64,000 nucleotides of DNA from Streptomyces bikiniensis (GCA_000716465.1 JNWL01000033.1:9875-73874), one strand, 5' to 3'. Shown: positions 39,357 to 48,478, counted from the first letter of the stretch. The notes: generated from the sequence alone by a model not told the origin. Numbers and translations are program-made.

Positions 39357-42026
39357 ATGGACAACTCCCTGCCACCCGCGGACGAACTGGTGCTCGTCGA
39401 CCGCGAACTGGCCCGACTCGAAGCGCGCCGGACCCAGTTGCTGACCCGGCGGGCCTGGCTGGTCCAGGTGCTGTACCAGCCGGCCCGGGCGGCGACGCCG
39501 CAGCGGCCCGTGCCGCCGGTGGCTCCGGCGGCGGACTCGACGCCGCGGAGCGCGCAGAACGTGCTGTTGACGCTCGGCGGCACGCTCCTGACGATCGCGG
39601 CGGTCGCCTTCACCCTGGTGAGCTGGGGCTCGATGGGGATCGGCGGGCGGGCGGCGGTGCTGTGCGCGGTGACCGGGGCGGCGCTCGCGGCGCCGGTGGT
39701 CCTGCTGCGCAGGGGCCTGGCGTCGACGGCCGAGTCGGTGGCGGTCCTGGGGCTCGTCCTGACGGTGCTCGACGCGTACGCGCTGCACCGGGTGGCGCTG
39801 TCGGACGCGGACGGCCTCGGGTACGCGGCGGTGGCCTCGGCGGTCCTGGCGGGGGCGTGGGCGGCGTACGGCTCGGCGCTGCCGCGGCTGCGCGTCCCGC
39901 TGCCGGCGGGCGTGGTCGCGGCGCAGCTGCCGCTGCCGCTGGGCGCACTGGCGGCCGGGGGCGGGGCGACGGCGTTCGCGTGGGCGGCGCTGGTCACGGC
40001 CGCGGCGGACGGCGCGGTGGTCCTGTGGACGCGTCCGCTGCCGGTGCGGATCACGGCGGGCGCCGGTGCGGCGGTCCTGGGCGGCTGGGCGCTCCTGACG
40101 GGCGGCTGGCTCTCGCTCTCCTCGCCGTGGAGCGGCGCGCCGCTGCTCCTGACGGGTGCGGCGGTGTGCCTGTACGCGGCGTGGCGGGCGTCCGCCTCCG
40201 CGTGGGCGGTGGCGGTCTCGGCGGTCGCGGGTCCGGCGGCGGTGGCGGCGGTCGGCGGTCTGCTGCGGTCGGTGCTTCCCGGTGACTGGGCGGTTCCGGG
40301 GTACGTGCTGTGCGCGCTGCTCCTGGTGTCGGTGTGGCGTGCGGGCGCCCGGGTGCCGCGCGGGGTCCGGACGGGTCTCGCGGGCGCGGGGGCGTCGACG
40401 GTGGCGCTGGGGCTCGCGTGGGCGCTGCCGCCGGTGGCGGCGGGCGCGCTGGGGCCTCTGGCGCGGACGACGGAGGTCTGGTCGGGCGAGCACGCCGGGC
40501 CCGCCCCGGTCGCGTACCCCGCGACGGCCACCCTGGTCCTCGCGGTGGTCGCCGCCGTGCTCGCGTCCGTTCCCCGGCTGTGGGCCCGGTGCGGGGCCCT
40601 GGTCCTGGTGTGGGCGCTGCTCACGGCCCTGCCGGTCGCCCCGGGCCTGCCGTACGCGGCGACGCTCGCCCTCCAGCTCCTCACGACGGCGGCGGCCCTG
40701 TGGATCGCCGTCCACCCGACCCCGCTGACCCGCGGCCTGCCCCGCCCGGAGACGCCCCCGACGCCCTCTCCGGACGCGAACACGACCACCGCCCCCGCAG
40801 GCAGCCCGACCACCGGCCCGACGGACCACCCGACCACCGGTTCGACGGGTCGCCCGGCCACCGGTCCGGTGGCTTCCGGCCCGGTCGGTCGGCCCGCCGC
40901 AGGCCCGACCGGCGCCCCGGCCGCCGCCCCGGCGGGACAGTCGACCTCCGGCTCCGTTCCGCCTCCGCCCTCGGTCCCGCCCCGGGCCCCCGGGGCCGGT
41001 TTCGGCGCCCCCGGAACCGGCTGGGCGCCCCCGCGGCCCCGGCCGCAGGCTCCCGCGGCGGAGCCCGGGAGCATCCTCGGGTGGGTCGCGTACGCCGGCG
41101 GGCTGGTGTCCGCCGCGGGTGCGGTCGCCCTCGCCCTGGACGTGCGGGGGGCCACGTTCCTCGTGCTCGCGGCGGTCCTCGGGCTCCTCACGGGCGTCAC
41201 GGTCCTCGGTACGGGCGCGCGGCGGACGGTGTCGGCCTGCGGGGCGGTGCTCGCGGCGGCGGGCCTGGCGTTCGCGGGGGCCGCGGCGGCCGGGCTGGAG
41301 GACCACTGGGCGGGTCTGGCGCTGCTCCTGGTCCCGGCGGCGACGGCGGCCGTCGGCGCCAAGGCGCGCCCGGTGGCACTGCCGGTCGAGATCACGGGCG
41401 CGGTCGTGGGCCTCGCGGCCCTCGGGCTCACCGTGTCGCGGCCCGCGTTCCTCGCGCTCGCCCTGGCGCTCGGCGGGGTGATCGCGGCGGCGACGGCGGT
41501 CCGGCCGGAGCGGCGCCGGTTCGCCTCCTGGACGGCGGCGGGGCTGTTCCTGCTCGCCGCCTGGGTGCGGCTGGGGGCCTGGGGCGTGACGACTCCGGAG
41601 GCGTACACGCTGCCGGTGACGGTCCCGGCGCTCGTCGTCGGGTTCCTGCGGCGGCGCCGGGACCCGGAGGCCTCGTCCTGGATGGCGTACGGCCCCGGTC
41701 TGGCCGTGACCCTGCTGCCGAGCCTCGGCGCGGCCTGGACGGACCCGGAGTGGGTGCGGCCGCTGGTCCTGGGGGTGGCGGCGCTCGGGGTGACGCTCCT
41801 CGGGGCGCGGTTCCGGCTGCAGGCCCTGCTGCTGCTCGGCGGCACGGTGCTCGCCCTGGACGGGCTGCACGAGCTGGCGCCGTACGTGGTGCAGGTGGTG
41901 GGCGCGCTGCCGCGCTGGCTGCCGCCGGCCCTCGCCGGGCTGCTGCTGCTCGCGGTGGGCGCCACGTACGAGCAGCGGCTGCGGGACGCCCGGAGGCTGC
42001 GGGAGCGGCTGGCCCGGATGCGGTGA
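39357..42026 (+). CDS. Large polytopic membrane protein with a disordered middle
   Basis: An 889-residue protein conserved among streptomycetes (I recall the name SCO7613 C-terminal domain-containing membrane protein). A short coiled N-terminus (LVLVDRELARLEARRTQLLTRR) precedes some two dozen hydrophobic segments in two blocks, about 60-460 and 570-865. Residues about 462-568 are a Pro/Thr/Gly-rich linker built of loose TTGPTDHPTTGST-type repeats. No transport motif is visible and the function is unknown. ATG 39357; single gene ending at a strong terminator. Confidence 0.85.
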   Translation: MDNSLPPADELVLVDRELARLEARRTQLLTRRAWLVQVLYQPARAATPQRPVPPVAPAADSTPRSAQNVLLTLGGTLLTIAAVAFTLVSWGSMGIGGRAAVLCAVTGAALAAPVVLLRRGLASTAESVAVLGLVLTVLDAYALHRVALSDADGLGYAAVASAVLAGAWAAYGSALPRLRVPLPAGVVAAQLPLPLGALAAGGGATAFAWAALVTAAADGAVVLWTRPLPVRITAGAGAAVLGGWALLTGGWLSLSSPWSGAPLLLTGAAVCLYAAWRASASAWAVAVSAVAGPAAVAAVGGLLRSVLPGDWAVPGYVLCALLLVSVWRAGARVPRGVRTGLAGAGASTVALGLAWALPPVAAGALGPLARTTEVWSGEHAGPAPVAYPATATLVLAVVAAVLASVPRLWARCGALVLVWALLTALPVAPGLPYAATLALQLLTTAAALWIAVHPTPLTRGLPRPETPPTPSPDANTTTAPAGSPTTGPTDHPTTGSTGRPATGPVASGPVGRPAAGPTGAPAAAPAGQSTSGSVPPPPSVPPRAPGAGFGAPGTGWAPPRPRPQAPAAEPGSILGWVAYAGGLVSAAGAVALALDVRGATFLVLAAVLGLLTGVTVLGTGARRTVSACGAVLAAAGLAFAGAAAAGLEDHWAGLALLLVPAATAAVGAKARPVALPVEITGAVVGLAALGLTVSRPAFLALALALGGVIAAATAVRPERRRFASWTAAGLFLLAAWVRLGAWGVTTPEAYTLPVTVPALVVGFLRRRRDPEASSWMAYGPGLAVTLLPSLGAAWTDPEWVRPLVLGVAALGVTLLGARFRLQALLLLGGTVLALDGLHELAPYVVQVVGALPRWLPPALAGLLLLAVGATYEQRLRDARRLRERLARMR

Positions 42027-42046
42027 GACCTGCCCGGGGCGGAACG

Positions 42047-42085
42047 CCGAGGGCCCGGAGACGGTGGTCGTCTCCGGGCCCTCGG
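42047..42085. terminator. Terminator between membrane protein and tRNA-Val
   Basis: A perfect 16-bp stem (CCGAGGGCCCGGAGAC, 42047-42062, against 42070-42085) with a 7-nt loop. Confidence 0.9.
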
Positions 42086-42094
42086 TCCGGGCGG

Positions 42095-42166
42095 TGGGCG
42101 ATACTGGGTTCGAACCAGTGACCTCTTCGGTGTGAACGAAGCGCTCTCCCACTGAGCTAATCGCCC
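42095..42166 (-). tRNA. tRNA-Val (anticodon CAC), second copy
   Basis: Same acceptor stem and anticodon arm as the copy at 38697 (GGGCGAT, CTTCG-TTCACAC-CGAAG), differing in a few D- and T-arm bases. TAATGT upstream on the minus strand is a -10 candidate. CCA is not encoded. Confidence 0.97.
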
Positions 42167-42219
42167 GGTGCACCGCACACATTACCCCATGTCAGCGGGG
42201 CTTCCGCACCACGCGCGGG

Positions 42220-42642
42220 TCACTGGTCGATCTTCCACGGCATGACGAAGCCGAACTTCCAGAGGTAGACCCCGAGCAGGACGGCGACGATCACCAGGCC
42301 GATCGTGGTGAGGATGATGTTCCGGCGGCGGACCTTGGGGTCGAGGGCGCGCTGGGCGGCCTCGGTGACCTTGCGCTTGGTCCAGCGGAGCACGAGCTGC
42401 GCCCAGACGAACTCGGTCGCCCAGATCGCCATGCCGGCGAAGATGACCAGCCAGCCGGGACCCGGCAGCACGAGCATGAGCACCCCGGCGACGACGACCG
42501 CGAGCCCCACGACGAAGACGCCGACCTGCCAACTGAGGTGCAGGGTCCGGCGGGACTTGATGAACTCCGGCGCGCGGGATCCCAGTTCGGCTTCCTGGCC
42601 GACCGCGGACTCCCCGGTGCGCTCGTCACTCTCCGCATGCAT
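42220..42642 (-). CDS. PGPGW-motif membrane protein (TIGR02611-type)
   Basis: A 140-residue protein with two to three membrane helices and the diagnostic LPGPGWLVIFAGMAIWATEF. I recognise it as the TIGR02611/PGPGW family, whose function is unknown. A charged N-terminus (1-32) precedes the first helix. ATG start near 42642; divergent from ssgB. Confidence 0.88.
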   Translation of the reverse strand: MHAESDERTGESAVGQEAELGSRAPEFIKSRRTLHLSWQVGVFVVGLAVVVAGVLMLVLPGPGWLVIFAGMAIWATEFVWAQLVLRWTKRKVTEAAQRALDPKVRRRNIILTTIGLVIVAVLLGVYLWKFGFVMPWKIDQ

Positions 42643-42831
42643 GATCCCAACCTACCGGACGACGGACCGACACCGGAATGGCCGTATTACCCAAAGTTAC
42701 ACGGGTCCGTACGAGGGACCTGAACGGCCACAAAACCGACAGAGGGGTTTACAACGGCACCGGAGGTGGCATGTCGATTTCGCCGACGTGCGAATCCCCG
42801 AGCGCACACTGAGCGAAAGGCCCTGGCGCTT

Positions 42832-43245
42832 ATGAACACCACGGTCAGCTGCGAGCTGCACCTGCGCCTCGTTGTGTCGAGCGAGTCCTCACTGCCTGTA
42901 CCCGCGGGCCTGCGGTATGACACGGCCGATCCCTATGCCGTGCACGCCACCTTCCACACCGGAGCCGAGGAGACGGTCGAGTGGGTCTTCGCCCGCGACC
43001 TTCTCGCCGAGGGGCTGCACCGGCCCACCGGCACGGGCGACGTCCGCGTCTGGCCGTCCCGTAGTCACGGCCAGGGAGTCGTCTGCATCGCGCTGAGCTC
43101 CCCCGAGGGAGAAGCCCTGCTCGAGGCCCCGGCGAGGGCCCTGGAGTCGTTCCTGAAGCGGACCGACGCCGCCGTGCCACCGGGCACCGAGCACCGCCAC
43201 TTCGACCTCGACACGGAGCTCTCCCACATCCTGGCCGACAGCTGA
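42832..43245 (+). CDS. ssgB: Sporulation-specific cell division protein SsgB
   Basis: A 137-residue SsgA-like protein, essentially the conserved SsgB sequence (MNTTVSCELHLRLVVSSESSLPVPAGLRYDT opening, ending DTELSHILADS) and of identical length to the S. coelicolor one. With SsgA it recruits FtsZ to future septum sites in aerial hyphae and so positions sporulation septa. This is the clearest marker of a sporulating streptomycete. In S. coelicolor ssgB depends on the stress sigma factor SigH; a GTTT at 42747 with GTGGCAT 15 bases further on could be a weak match. AAAGG lies 11 bases before the ATG. Confidence 0.96.
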   Translation: MNTTVSCELHLRLVVSSESSLPVPAGLRYDTADPYAVHATFHTGAEETVEWVFARDLLAEGLHRPTGTGDVRVWPSRSHGQGVVCIALSSPEGEALLEAPARALESFLKRTDAAVPPGTEHRHFDLDTELSHILADS

Positions 43246-43260
43246 GCCAGGCCGAGAGCC

Positions 43261-43297
43261 GCACGGCGCCGTCCGACTCGGGGAGACGGCGCCGCGC
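43261..43297 (+). terminator. Probable terminator after ssgB
   Basis: CGGCGCCGTC (43264-43273) pairs with 43285-43294 and two outer pairs follow a mismatch; 11-nt loop; 15 bases past the ssgB stop. Confidence 0.65.
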
Positions 43298-43436
43298 GGG
43301 CAGCCCCACGAGCACGTCATCCGGCGCCCACCACCGCGCAGCCGGCGCGGTGGTGGGCGCCGGTGCCATGTCCGGGTCGCGCTAAAGTCAGCGCCATTCC
43401 GCGGGCGCCCGCCCGTGGCCGGCCAGGGAGCGAATC

Positions 43437-43994
43437 GTGCTGATCCCTCACGACACCCGGATCGCCCTCGACACCGTCGTCGATCTGATGAACACCGCGC
43501 CCCAGGGCGACCGCCCCGACGCGCTCGCCGACCTCCAGGGCCTCCACGCCTTCGTCCGCGCGCACAAGATCAGCGACGTGGGCGACCTCGGCGCCGACGA
43601 CCTGCGGGCCGTGCGCACGGTGCGCGAGAAGTTCACGGCGGTCTTCTCCGCGCCCGAGGCCCGGATCGCGGCCCCCCTGATCAACCAGCTGGTGGCGGGC
43701 GCGGGCACCACCCCGCAGCTCACCGACCACGACGGCTACGACTGGCACGTGCACTACTTCGCCCCGGGCGCCTCGGTCGCGGACCACCTCGCGGCCGACT
43801 GCGGCATGGCCCTGGCGTTCATCGTCGTGGCGGGCGAGCAGGAGCGGCTGCGGCGCTGTGAGGCGCCGGACTGCGGCCGGGCCTTCGTCGACCTCTCCCG
43901 CAACCGCTCGCGCCGCTACTGCGACAGCCGGACCTGCGGCAACCGGCTGCACGTGGCCGCCTACCGGGCGCGCCGCAAGGAGGCGGCGGGCTGA
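43437..43994 (+). CDS. CGNR zinc-finger protein, probable regulator
   Basis: A 185-residue protein with an N-terminal ABATE-like stress-domain region (about 5-135) and a C-terminal zinc finger with Cys141, Cys146, Cys162 and Cys167 in the CEAPDCGRAF ... RYCDSRTCGNR pattern. CGNR proteins are predicted DNA-binding regulators common in actinobacteria. GTG 43437 with AGGGAG eight bases upstream. No obvious target gene beside it; it may be cotranscribed with ssgB only by read-through. Confidence 0.9.
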   Translation: MLIPHDTRIALDTVVDLMNTAPQGDRPDALADLQGLHAFVRAHKISDVGDLGADDLRAVRTVREKFTAVFSAPEARIAAPLINQLVAGAGTTPQLTDHDGYDWHVHYFAPGASVADHLAADCGMALAFIVVAGEQERLRRCEAPDCGRAFVDLSRNRSRRYCDSRTCGNRLHVAAYRARRKEAAG

Positions 43995-44012
43995 CCGTCC
44001 GCTCCGGAGGGA

Positions 44013-44222
44013 TCACAGCACGAAGAGGTCGTGCACAGCGGCCGCGAGCAGCAGGCAGCCGATGACGCCCAGGAAGATCATCAGCGGTGGCTGGGAGAGC
44101 GCGTACAGACAGCCGCGCGCCTCTTCGCCGGGGGCGTCGGCGGGGACGTGGGTGGGGACGTCGGTGGGGGCGGGGACGGGGTCCCGCGAGGTATCCAGCA
44201 TCTCGGGGGGATGATCGCGCAC
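44013..44222 (-). CDS. Small single-pass membrane protein
   Basis: A possible 69-residue protein: a polar Pro/Asp-rich N-terminus, CLYALSQPP, then one hydrophobic segment (PLMIFLGVIGCLLLAAAVHDLFVL) at the C-terminus. The defined hydrophobic tail and GC3 bias make it plausible. GTG 44222 has no good ribosome site; an ATG eight codons in is an alternative. Function unknown. Confidence 0.5.
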   Translation of the reverse strand: MRDHPPEMLDTSRDPVPAPTDVPTHVPADAPGEEARGCLYALSQPPLMIFLGVIGCLLLAAAVHDLFVL

Positions 44223-44321
44223 GCCGCGTGCCCGACCTCACGGAACACCCCTTCTGACCGGGGGTTCACCCCTTCCCGTGGATCACCGAACCAGGACGGT
44301 CGGCGGAATCGCCAGAAGCGG

Positions 44322-44738
44322 TCAGATTCCGTGCTTCTTCAGAATCGCCTCGATGTCGCTGAAGTCGTCGCCCGCGGGCTCGGCGGCCTTCGACCTCCCC
44401 GTCACGGCCCTCGGGGGAGCCGGTGCGCCGGGCGCCGCGGCTCTCGGGGCGGCCTCCGCGACGGCGGCCCCCGCCCGGCCGGCCCGGCGCCGCTCGACGG
44501 CCCGGGTGGACAGGAAGAGCAGCCAGGCCAGGCCGAGCACGCCGAAGCCGGCCCAGGCCACCGGGCTGAACGCCGTGCCCGCGATCCAGGCGACGGCCCC
44601 CGTCATCACCAGGCCGAGGGGCACCAGCGCGTAGGCCGCGATCCGGGCGGCGGACAGGAAGCGCTTCCGGTACGCCGCGATCGCGGCGATGCCCAGGCCC
44701 GCCGCGGACACCGCGGAACAGATGGTCTCGGCGAGCAT
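44322..44738 (-). CDS. Membrane protein with conserved C-terminal IEAILKKHGI
   Basis: A 138-residue protein with three hydrophobic segments (about 4-22, 31-52 and 58-80), a basic loop (TRAVERRRAGRAG), an Ala/Pro linker and a short acidic-basic C-terminus GDDFSDIEAILKKHGI, the kind of motif used to dock a partner. ATG 44738 has GGAGG six bases upstream. Function unknown; single gene. Confidence 0.8.
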   Translation of the reverse strand: MLAETICSAVSAAGLGIAAIAAYRKRFLSAARIAAYALVPLGLVMTGAVAWIAGTAFSPVAWAGFGVLGLAWLLFLSTRAVERRRAGRAGAAVAEAAPRAAAPGAPAPPRAVTGRSKAAEPAGDDFSDIEAILKKHGI

Positions 44739-44865
44739 GCGGTCCTCCAGGTCCCCGTGTGATGCGTCCCTTCCATCCTGCACCCCCGCCCCCGCCCGAG
44801 CCATGCTCCCGAGCCGGTCTCAGGGAGATCTCCGGGTCGCCCCGGCCGGGATCTCCTCCCCGGGT

Positions 44866-44933
44866 CCCGGTGAGCCCCCGGGCGCCGGTGGGCCCCGGGC
44901 GCCGGTGGGCCCCGGGCGCCGGCGGACCCCCGG
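44866..44933. repeat. Four 17-bp GC-rich repeats
   Basis: Four adjacent 17-bp units of the form CGCCGGTGGGCCCCGGG (units 2 and 3 identical, outer ones diverged) in the gap between the divergent membrane-protein and DsbA-like genes, ending 24 bases before the DsbA-like start. Confidence 0.85.
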
Positions 44934-44957
44934 CCCCCGGTGAGGGAGACTGCTGGC

Positions 44958-45473
44958 ATGAGCGACTCCACCACCGCACCCGTCTCCCCCGTCGTCCTGG
45001 AGGCCTGGTTCGACCTCCAGTGCCCCGACTGCCTCCGGGCCCTCGACGACGTCCGCGCGCTCCGCGGGAAGTACGGCGACCGGCTCGACGTACAGCTGCG
45101 CCACTTCCCGCTGCCGAAGAACAAGCACGCGTACGCCGCCGCCCAGGCCGCCGAGGAGGCCGCCGCACAGGGCGAGGGCTGGCCGTACGCGGAGGCGCTG
45201 CTCACCAGGACCAGGGAACTCGGCGAGCGGGGCGAGCCGGTCCTCCTGGAGGTCGCGGCCGAACTGGGCCTGGACGCCGAGGAGTTCGACACCGCCCTGA
45301 TCGACGGCCGGCACCTGCTGACCGTCGACGCGGACGAGGCCGAGGGCAAGGCGATCAAGGTCACCGGCACGCCGACCTACGTCATCGGCGGCGAGCGCCT
45401 GGACGGCGGCCAGAGCCAGGAGGGGCTGCGGGAGCGGATCGAGGCGATCGCCGACCGCCTCCTCGGCGCCTGA
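44958..45473 (+). CDS. DsbA-family thiol oxidoreductase (cytoplasmic, CPDC)
   Basis: A 171-residue thioredoxin-fold protein with active site CPDC (Cys22, Cys25) directly after the first strand and the cis-Pro region VTGTPTYVIGGERL. It has the DsbA/FrnE-like helical insertion but no signal peptide, so it is probably cytoplasmic. ATG 44958 with GGGAG nine bases upstream. The 17-bp repeat array lies in its promoter region. Confidence 0.9.
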   Translation: MSDSTTAPVSPVVLEAWFDLQCPDCLRALDDVRALRGKYGDRLDVQLRHFPLPKNKHAYAAAQAAEEAAAQGEGWPYAEALLTRTRELGERGEPVLLEVAAELGLDAEEFDTALIDGRHLLTVDADEAEGKAIKVTGTPTYVIGGERLDGGQSQEGLRERIEAIADRLLGA

Positions 45474-45492
45474 TCCTCCCGCCCGGACGGGC

Positions 45493-46332
45493 CTACAGCA
45501 GCGGCTTGGCGCCGTTGACGTGGGTCGTGCGGTAGCCGAGCGACTCGTAGAGGCGGACCGCCGGGGTGTTGTCCGCGAAGACGTGCAGTCCGAGCAGGGT
45601 CTCCCCGGCCTCCCGCGCGACCCGCTCGGCGAGCAGCATGAGCGCCCGCCCGCAGCCGCGCCCGCGCTGCGCCTCGTCCACCTCGATGTCGTACACGTAG
45701 GCGGCCCACCGCCCCGGTTCGAGCTCGGTCCGGCCCGTCCACAGGACGCCGGCGGGCCGCCCGTCCCGGACGAGGACGTGGAACGCGGCGCCCGGGGTGG
45801 CGAGTCCGCCGGGCAGGAGGACGCGGTGGCTGCTCTCGGCCTTCGCGCGCGCCTGCTCCTCGGGAACGCCCCGCTCGGTCCACTCCTGTGCGAAGGCCTC
45901 CCTGGCCCGCGCCTCCCACTCCTCGTACTCGGCGCCGGTCATCGGCCGGACCTCGACGCCCTCCGGCAGGGCGGGCGGGACGTCGGGCAGTTCCTTGACC
46001 ATGTTCCGGCTGCGCTCGACGTAGCCGAGCGAGCGGACCATGCGCAGCGCGGGCGCGGCGTCGGCGGGCACCGACGCGGACACGTGGACGCAGCCCCAGC
46101 TCCGCAGCACCTCCTCGGAGGCGAGCGCGGCGACCGTGCCCCGGCCCCTCCCCCGGTCCGGCTCGTCGATCCGGAGGTCGCGGATCACTCCCGAGGCGAT
46201 GCCGAAGCCGGGGTCGGTGGCGAGGTGGACGGAGCCGACGCGGCGGCTGTTCACGCACACGTCGTACGTGCGGGAACGGCCGCCGTCGGGCAGCTGCTGA
46301 AGCGGCTCGACCGGCCGCAGGGTGGTGGTCAT
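45493..46332 (-). CDS. GNAT-family N-acetyltransferase, two-domain
   Basis: A 279-residue protein made of two GNAT folds. The first (about 25-110) has DLRIDEPDRGRGRGTVAALASEE, the second (about 125-279) has DIEVDEAQRGRGCGRALMLLAE followed by NTPAVRLYESLGYRTTH; both R-G-x-G-x-G/A acetyl-CoA loops are present. MshD-like two-domain acetyltransferases have this architecture, but the substrate here is not clear. ATG 46332. Confidence 0.88.
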   Translation of the reverse strand: MTTTLRPVEPLQQLPDGGRSRTYDVCVNSRRVGSVHLATDPGFGIASGVIRDLRIDEPDRGRGRGTVAALASEEVLRSWGCVHVSASVPADAAPALRMVRSLGYVERSRNMVKELPDVPPALPEGVEVRPMTGAEYEEWEARAREAFAQEWTERGVPEEQARAKAESSHRVLLPGGLATPGAAFHVLVRDGRPAGVLWTGRTELEPGRWAAYVYDIEVDEAQRGRGCGRALMLLAERVAREAGETLLGLHVFADNTPAVRLYESLGYRTTHVNGAKPLL

Positions 46333-46408
46333 CAGAGGTGTTCTACCCGCCCCGGGGCCGCCCGTCATCGGGTTTTACGGCGGTCCGCGGCCGGGTCCCG
46401 ACCGGGCC

Positions 46409-47239
46409 CTAACCGAGGCGCGGGTCCCGGTCGCGGGCCGCGTGCTCCTCGAAGGTCCGCATGGCCTTGGCGGTGACCGGGCCGGGCGCCGGCGACAGTT
46501 CGCGCCCGTCGATCCGGTGCACGGCCTGCACGTCGCGGAGGGTCGAGGTCAGGAAGACCTCGTCGGCGCTCTCCAGGACGTCCAGCGGCAGATCGGTCTC
46601 CTCGGCGCCGGTCCACCGCACGGCGAGGGCGCGGGTGATGCCCGCGAGGCAGCCGGAGGAGACGGGCGGGGTGAGGATCCGGCCGCCGACCACGACGAAG
46701 ACGTTGGAGCCGGTGCCCTCGCAGAGCTGCCCCACCGTGTTGGCGAAGAGCGCCTCGGAGGCCCCCTGCTCGCGCGCCTTCGCGAGGGCGACGACGTTCT
46801 CCGCGTACGAGGTGGTCTTGAGGCCGGTGAGGGCGCCGCGCTCGTTGCGGGTCCAGGGCACGGTGACCACGGCGGTGGTGTCGGGGCGGCGGCTCGTCCC
46901 GCCGAGGGCGACGACGAGGCTGGTCCCGGCGTCGCCGCGCTCCGAGCCGAGCGGGGAGGGGCCGCCGGTGTACGTGATGCGGAGCCGGCCGAGCTCCACC
47001 GGGTTGGCCTCCAGGACGGCGGCGCAGGCCCGGCGGACCTCGTCGAGGTCCGGGTCGGGCAGGCCGAGGCCCCGGGCCGAGCGGGTGAGCCGCTCCAGGT
47101 GGAGGGTGAGGGCGAACGTCTCGCCGCGCTCCGCCTTGACCGTCTCGAAGATGCCGTCGCCGACGGTCAGTCCGTGGTCCAGTACGGAGACCCGGGCGGT
47201 CTCCGCGTCGTGCAGCCCGCCGTTGACCCAGAGTTTCAT
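46409..47239 (-). CDS. pabC: Aminotransferase class IV, probable 4-amino-4-deoxychorismate lyase
   Basis: A 276-residue fold-type IV PLP enzyme: MKLWVNGGLHDAETARVSVLDHGLTVGDGIFETV, catalytic Lys in GLKTTSYAENVVALAKAR, and the EGTGSNVFVV cofactor motif. Its ATG overlaps the pabB stop (ATGA), which makes a lyase releasing 4-aminobenzoate for folate the most likely role rather than a branched-chain aminotransferase. Confidence 0.88.
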   Translation of the reverse strand: MKLWVNGGLHDAETARVSVLDHGLTVGDGIFETVKAERGETFALTLHLERLTRSARGLGLPDPDLDEVRRACAAVLEANPVELGRLRITYTGGPSPLGSERGDAGTSLVVALGGTSRRPDTTAVVTVPWTRNERGALTGLKTTSYAENVVALAKAREQGASEALFANTVGQLCEGTGSNVFVVVGGRILTPPVSSGCLAGITRALAVRWTGAEETDLPLDVLESADEVFLTSTLRDVQAVHRIDGRELSPAPGPVTAKAMRTFEEHAARDRDPRLG

Positions 47240-48303
47240 CGGGAAATGGCCTTTCCGGTCGCCTCGGAGGCGCCTGGTTCGTGGAGGCCCGACGCTATCG
47301 CGACCAGGCGGGACGCCTTGAGTTCGGTCTCCTCCCACTCGCGCTCGGGGTCGGAGCCCCAGGTGATCCCGGCGCCGGTGCCGAAGCGCAGCACGCCCTC
47401 GGGGCGGTCGATCCAGAAGGTGCGTATGCCGACGGCCAGCTCGCCGGTGCCCGCGTCGGCGTCGACCCAGCCGACGCCCCCGCAGTAGGGGCCCCGGGGC
47501 GCGGTCTCCAGGGCCTCGATGATCCGCAGCGCGCTGGACTTGGGGGCGCCGGTGACCGAGCCGGGCGGGAAGGTGGCGGCCAGCAGCCCGGGCCAGCCGG
47601 CGTCCCGGCGCAGCACGCCGCTGACGGTGGAGACGAGGTGGACCAGGCCGGGGTGCTCCTCGACCGCGCAGAGGACGGGGACGGCGACGGAGCCGGTCTC
47701 GCTGACGCGCCCCAGGTCGTTGCGGACCAGGTCGACGATCATCACGTTCTCGGCGTGGTCCTTGGGGAGGAGGTCGGCGGCGGTGCGGCCGGTGCCCTTG
47801 ATGGGCCCCGAGGAGACCCGGGGCCCCTCCCTGCGCAGATAGAGCTCGGGGGAGGCGGTGGCGACCTCCACGCCGTGGGCGGGCAGGCGGATCGTTCCGG
47901 CGTACGGGGCGGGGTTGCCCCGGGCGAGGAGCGCGGTGAGGGCGTCCACGTCGGCGGCGGCCGGGTCCGGCAGCGGCGCGGACAGCACCCGGCAGAGGTT
48001 CGCCTGGTAGACCTCGCCGCGCGCGATGTGCTCCCGCACGCGCCGTACGCCCGCGGTGTACGCGGCGCGGTCGAGGGAGGACGTCCAGGCGCCGGCGGCG
48101 GGGCCGCGCCAGGCGCCCGGCACGGGCGCGGGCACCGGGTCCGGCCGCACGTCCCCGAAGCGGGCGCAGGTCAGGCGCCCCTCGAAGTCCGCGCAGACGG
48201 CCCAGAACCCGGTGGAGTCCAGGGCCTCGGGGTCGTGGGTGACGTCCCGGAGGTCGGTGGCGACGAGGCCGCCGAAACGGGCCAGGGGTGCGAGGTCGTA
48301 CAC
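47236..48303 (-). CDS. pabB: Aminodeoxychorismate synthase component I-like (chorismate-binding)
   Basis: A 355-residue chorismate-utilising enzyme containing the C-terminal catalytic block SGPIKGTGRTAADLLPKDHAENVMIVDLVRNDLGRV and FPPGSVTGAPKSSALRIIE. It lacks a long TrpE N-terminal domain, as in short PabB proteins. Coupled with pabC it should make 4-aminobenzoate. GTG 48303 start (VYDLAPLARFGG). Confidence 0.9.
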   Translation of the reverse strand: MYDLAPLARFGGLVATDLRDVTHDPEALDSTGFWAVCADFEGRLTCARFGDVRPDPVPAPVPGAWRGPAAGAWTSSLDRAAYTAGVRRVREHIARGEVYQANLCRVLSAPLPDPAAADVDALTALLARGNPAPYAGTIRLPAHGVEVATASPELYLRREGPRVSSGPIKGTGRTAADLLPKDHAENVMIVDLVRNDLGRVSETGSVAVPVLCAVEEHPGLVHLVSTVSGVLRRDAGWPGLLAATFPPGSVTGAPKSSALRIIEALETAPRGPYCGGVGWVDADAGTGELAVGIRTFWIDRPEGVLRFGTGAGITWGSDPEREWEETELKASRLVAIASGLHEPGASEATGKAISR

Positions 48304-48478
48304 GCGTCGAGTCTAGGTCGGGCGGGACGGGGGCACCGGGCCGCGTCGCGGCGGGGGCTCCGCGCGATCCGGGGAACACGGCGAGTGAACGCCGCGCGAA
48401 CCCTCCGGGGGTCCTGCCGGAGGGTGGTCGCCGGCGCCCCGGTCGGCCCGCAGGTCAGCACGCTGCGGAAACGCGTTT

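Noticed and set aside
38697..42166. Integrated mobile element between the two tRNA-Val(CAC) genes
   Set aside because: No integrase, excisionase or replication gene lies between them, and the genes look like ordinary chromosomal ones.
42747..42772. SigH-type promoter for ssgB
   Set aside because: GTTT-N15-GTGGCAT only loosely resembles the expected -10; kept as a remark in the ssgB entry, not as a feature.
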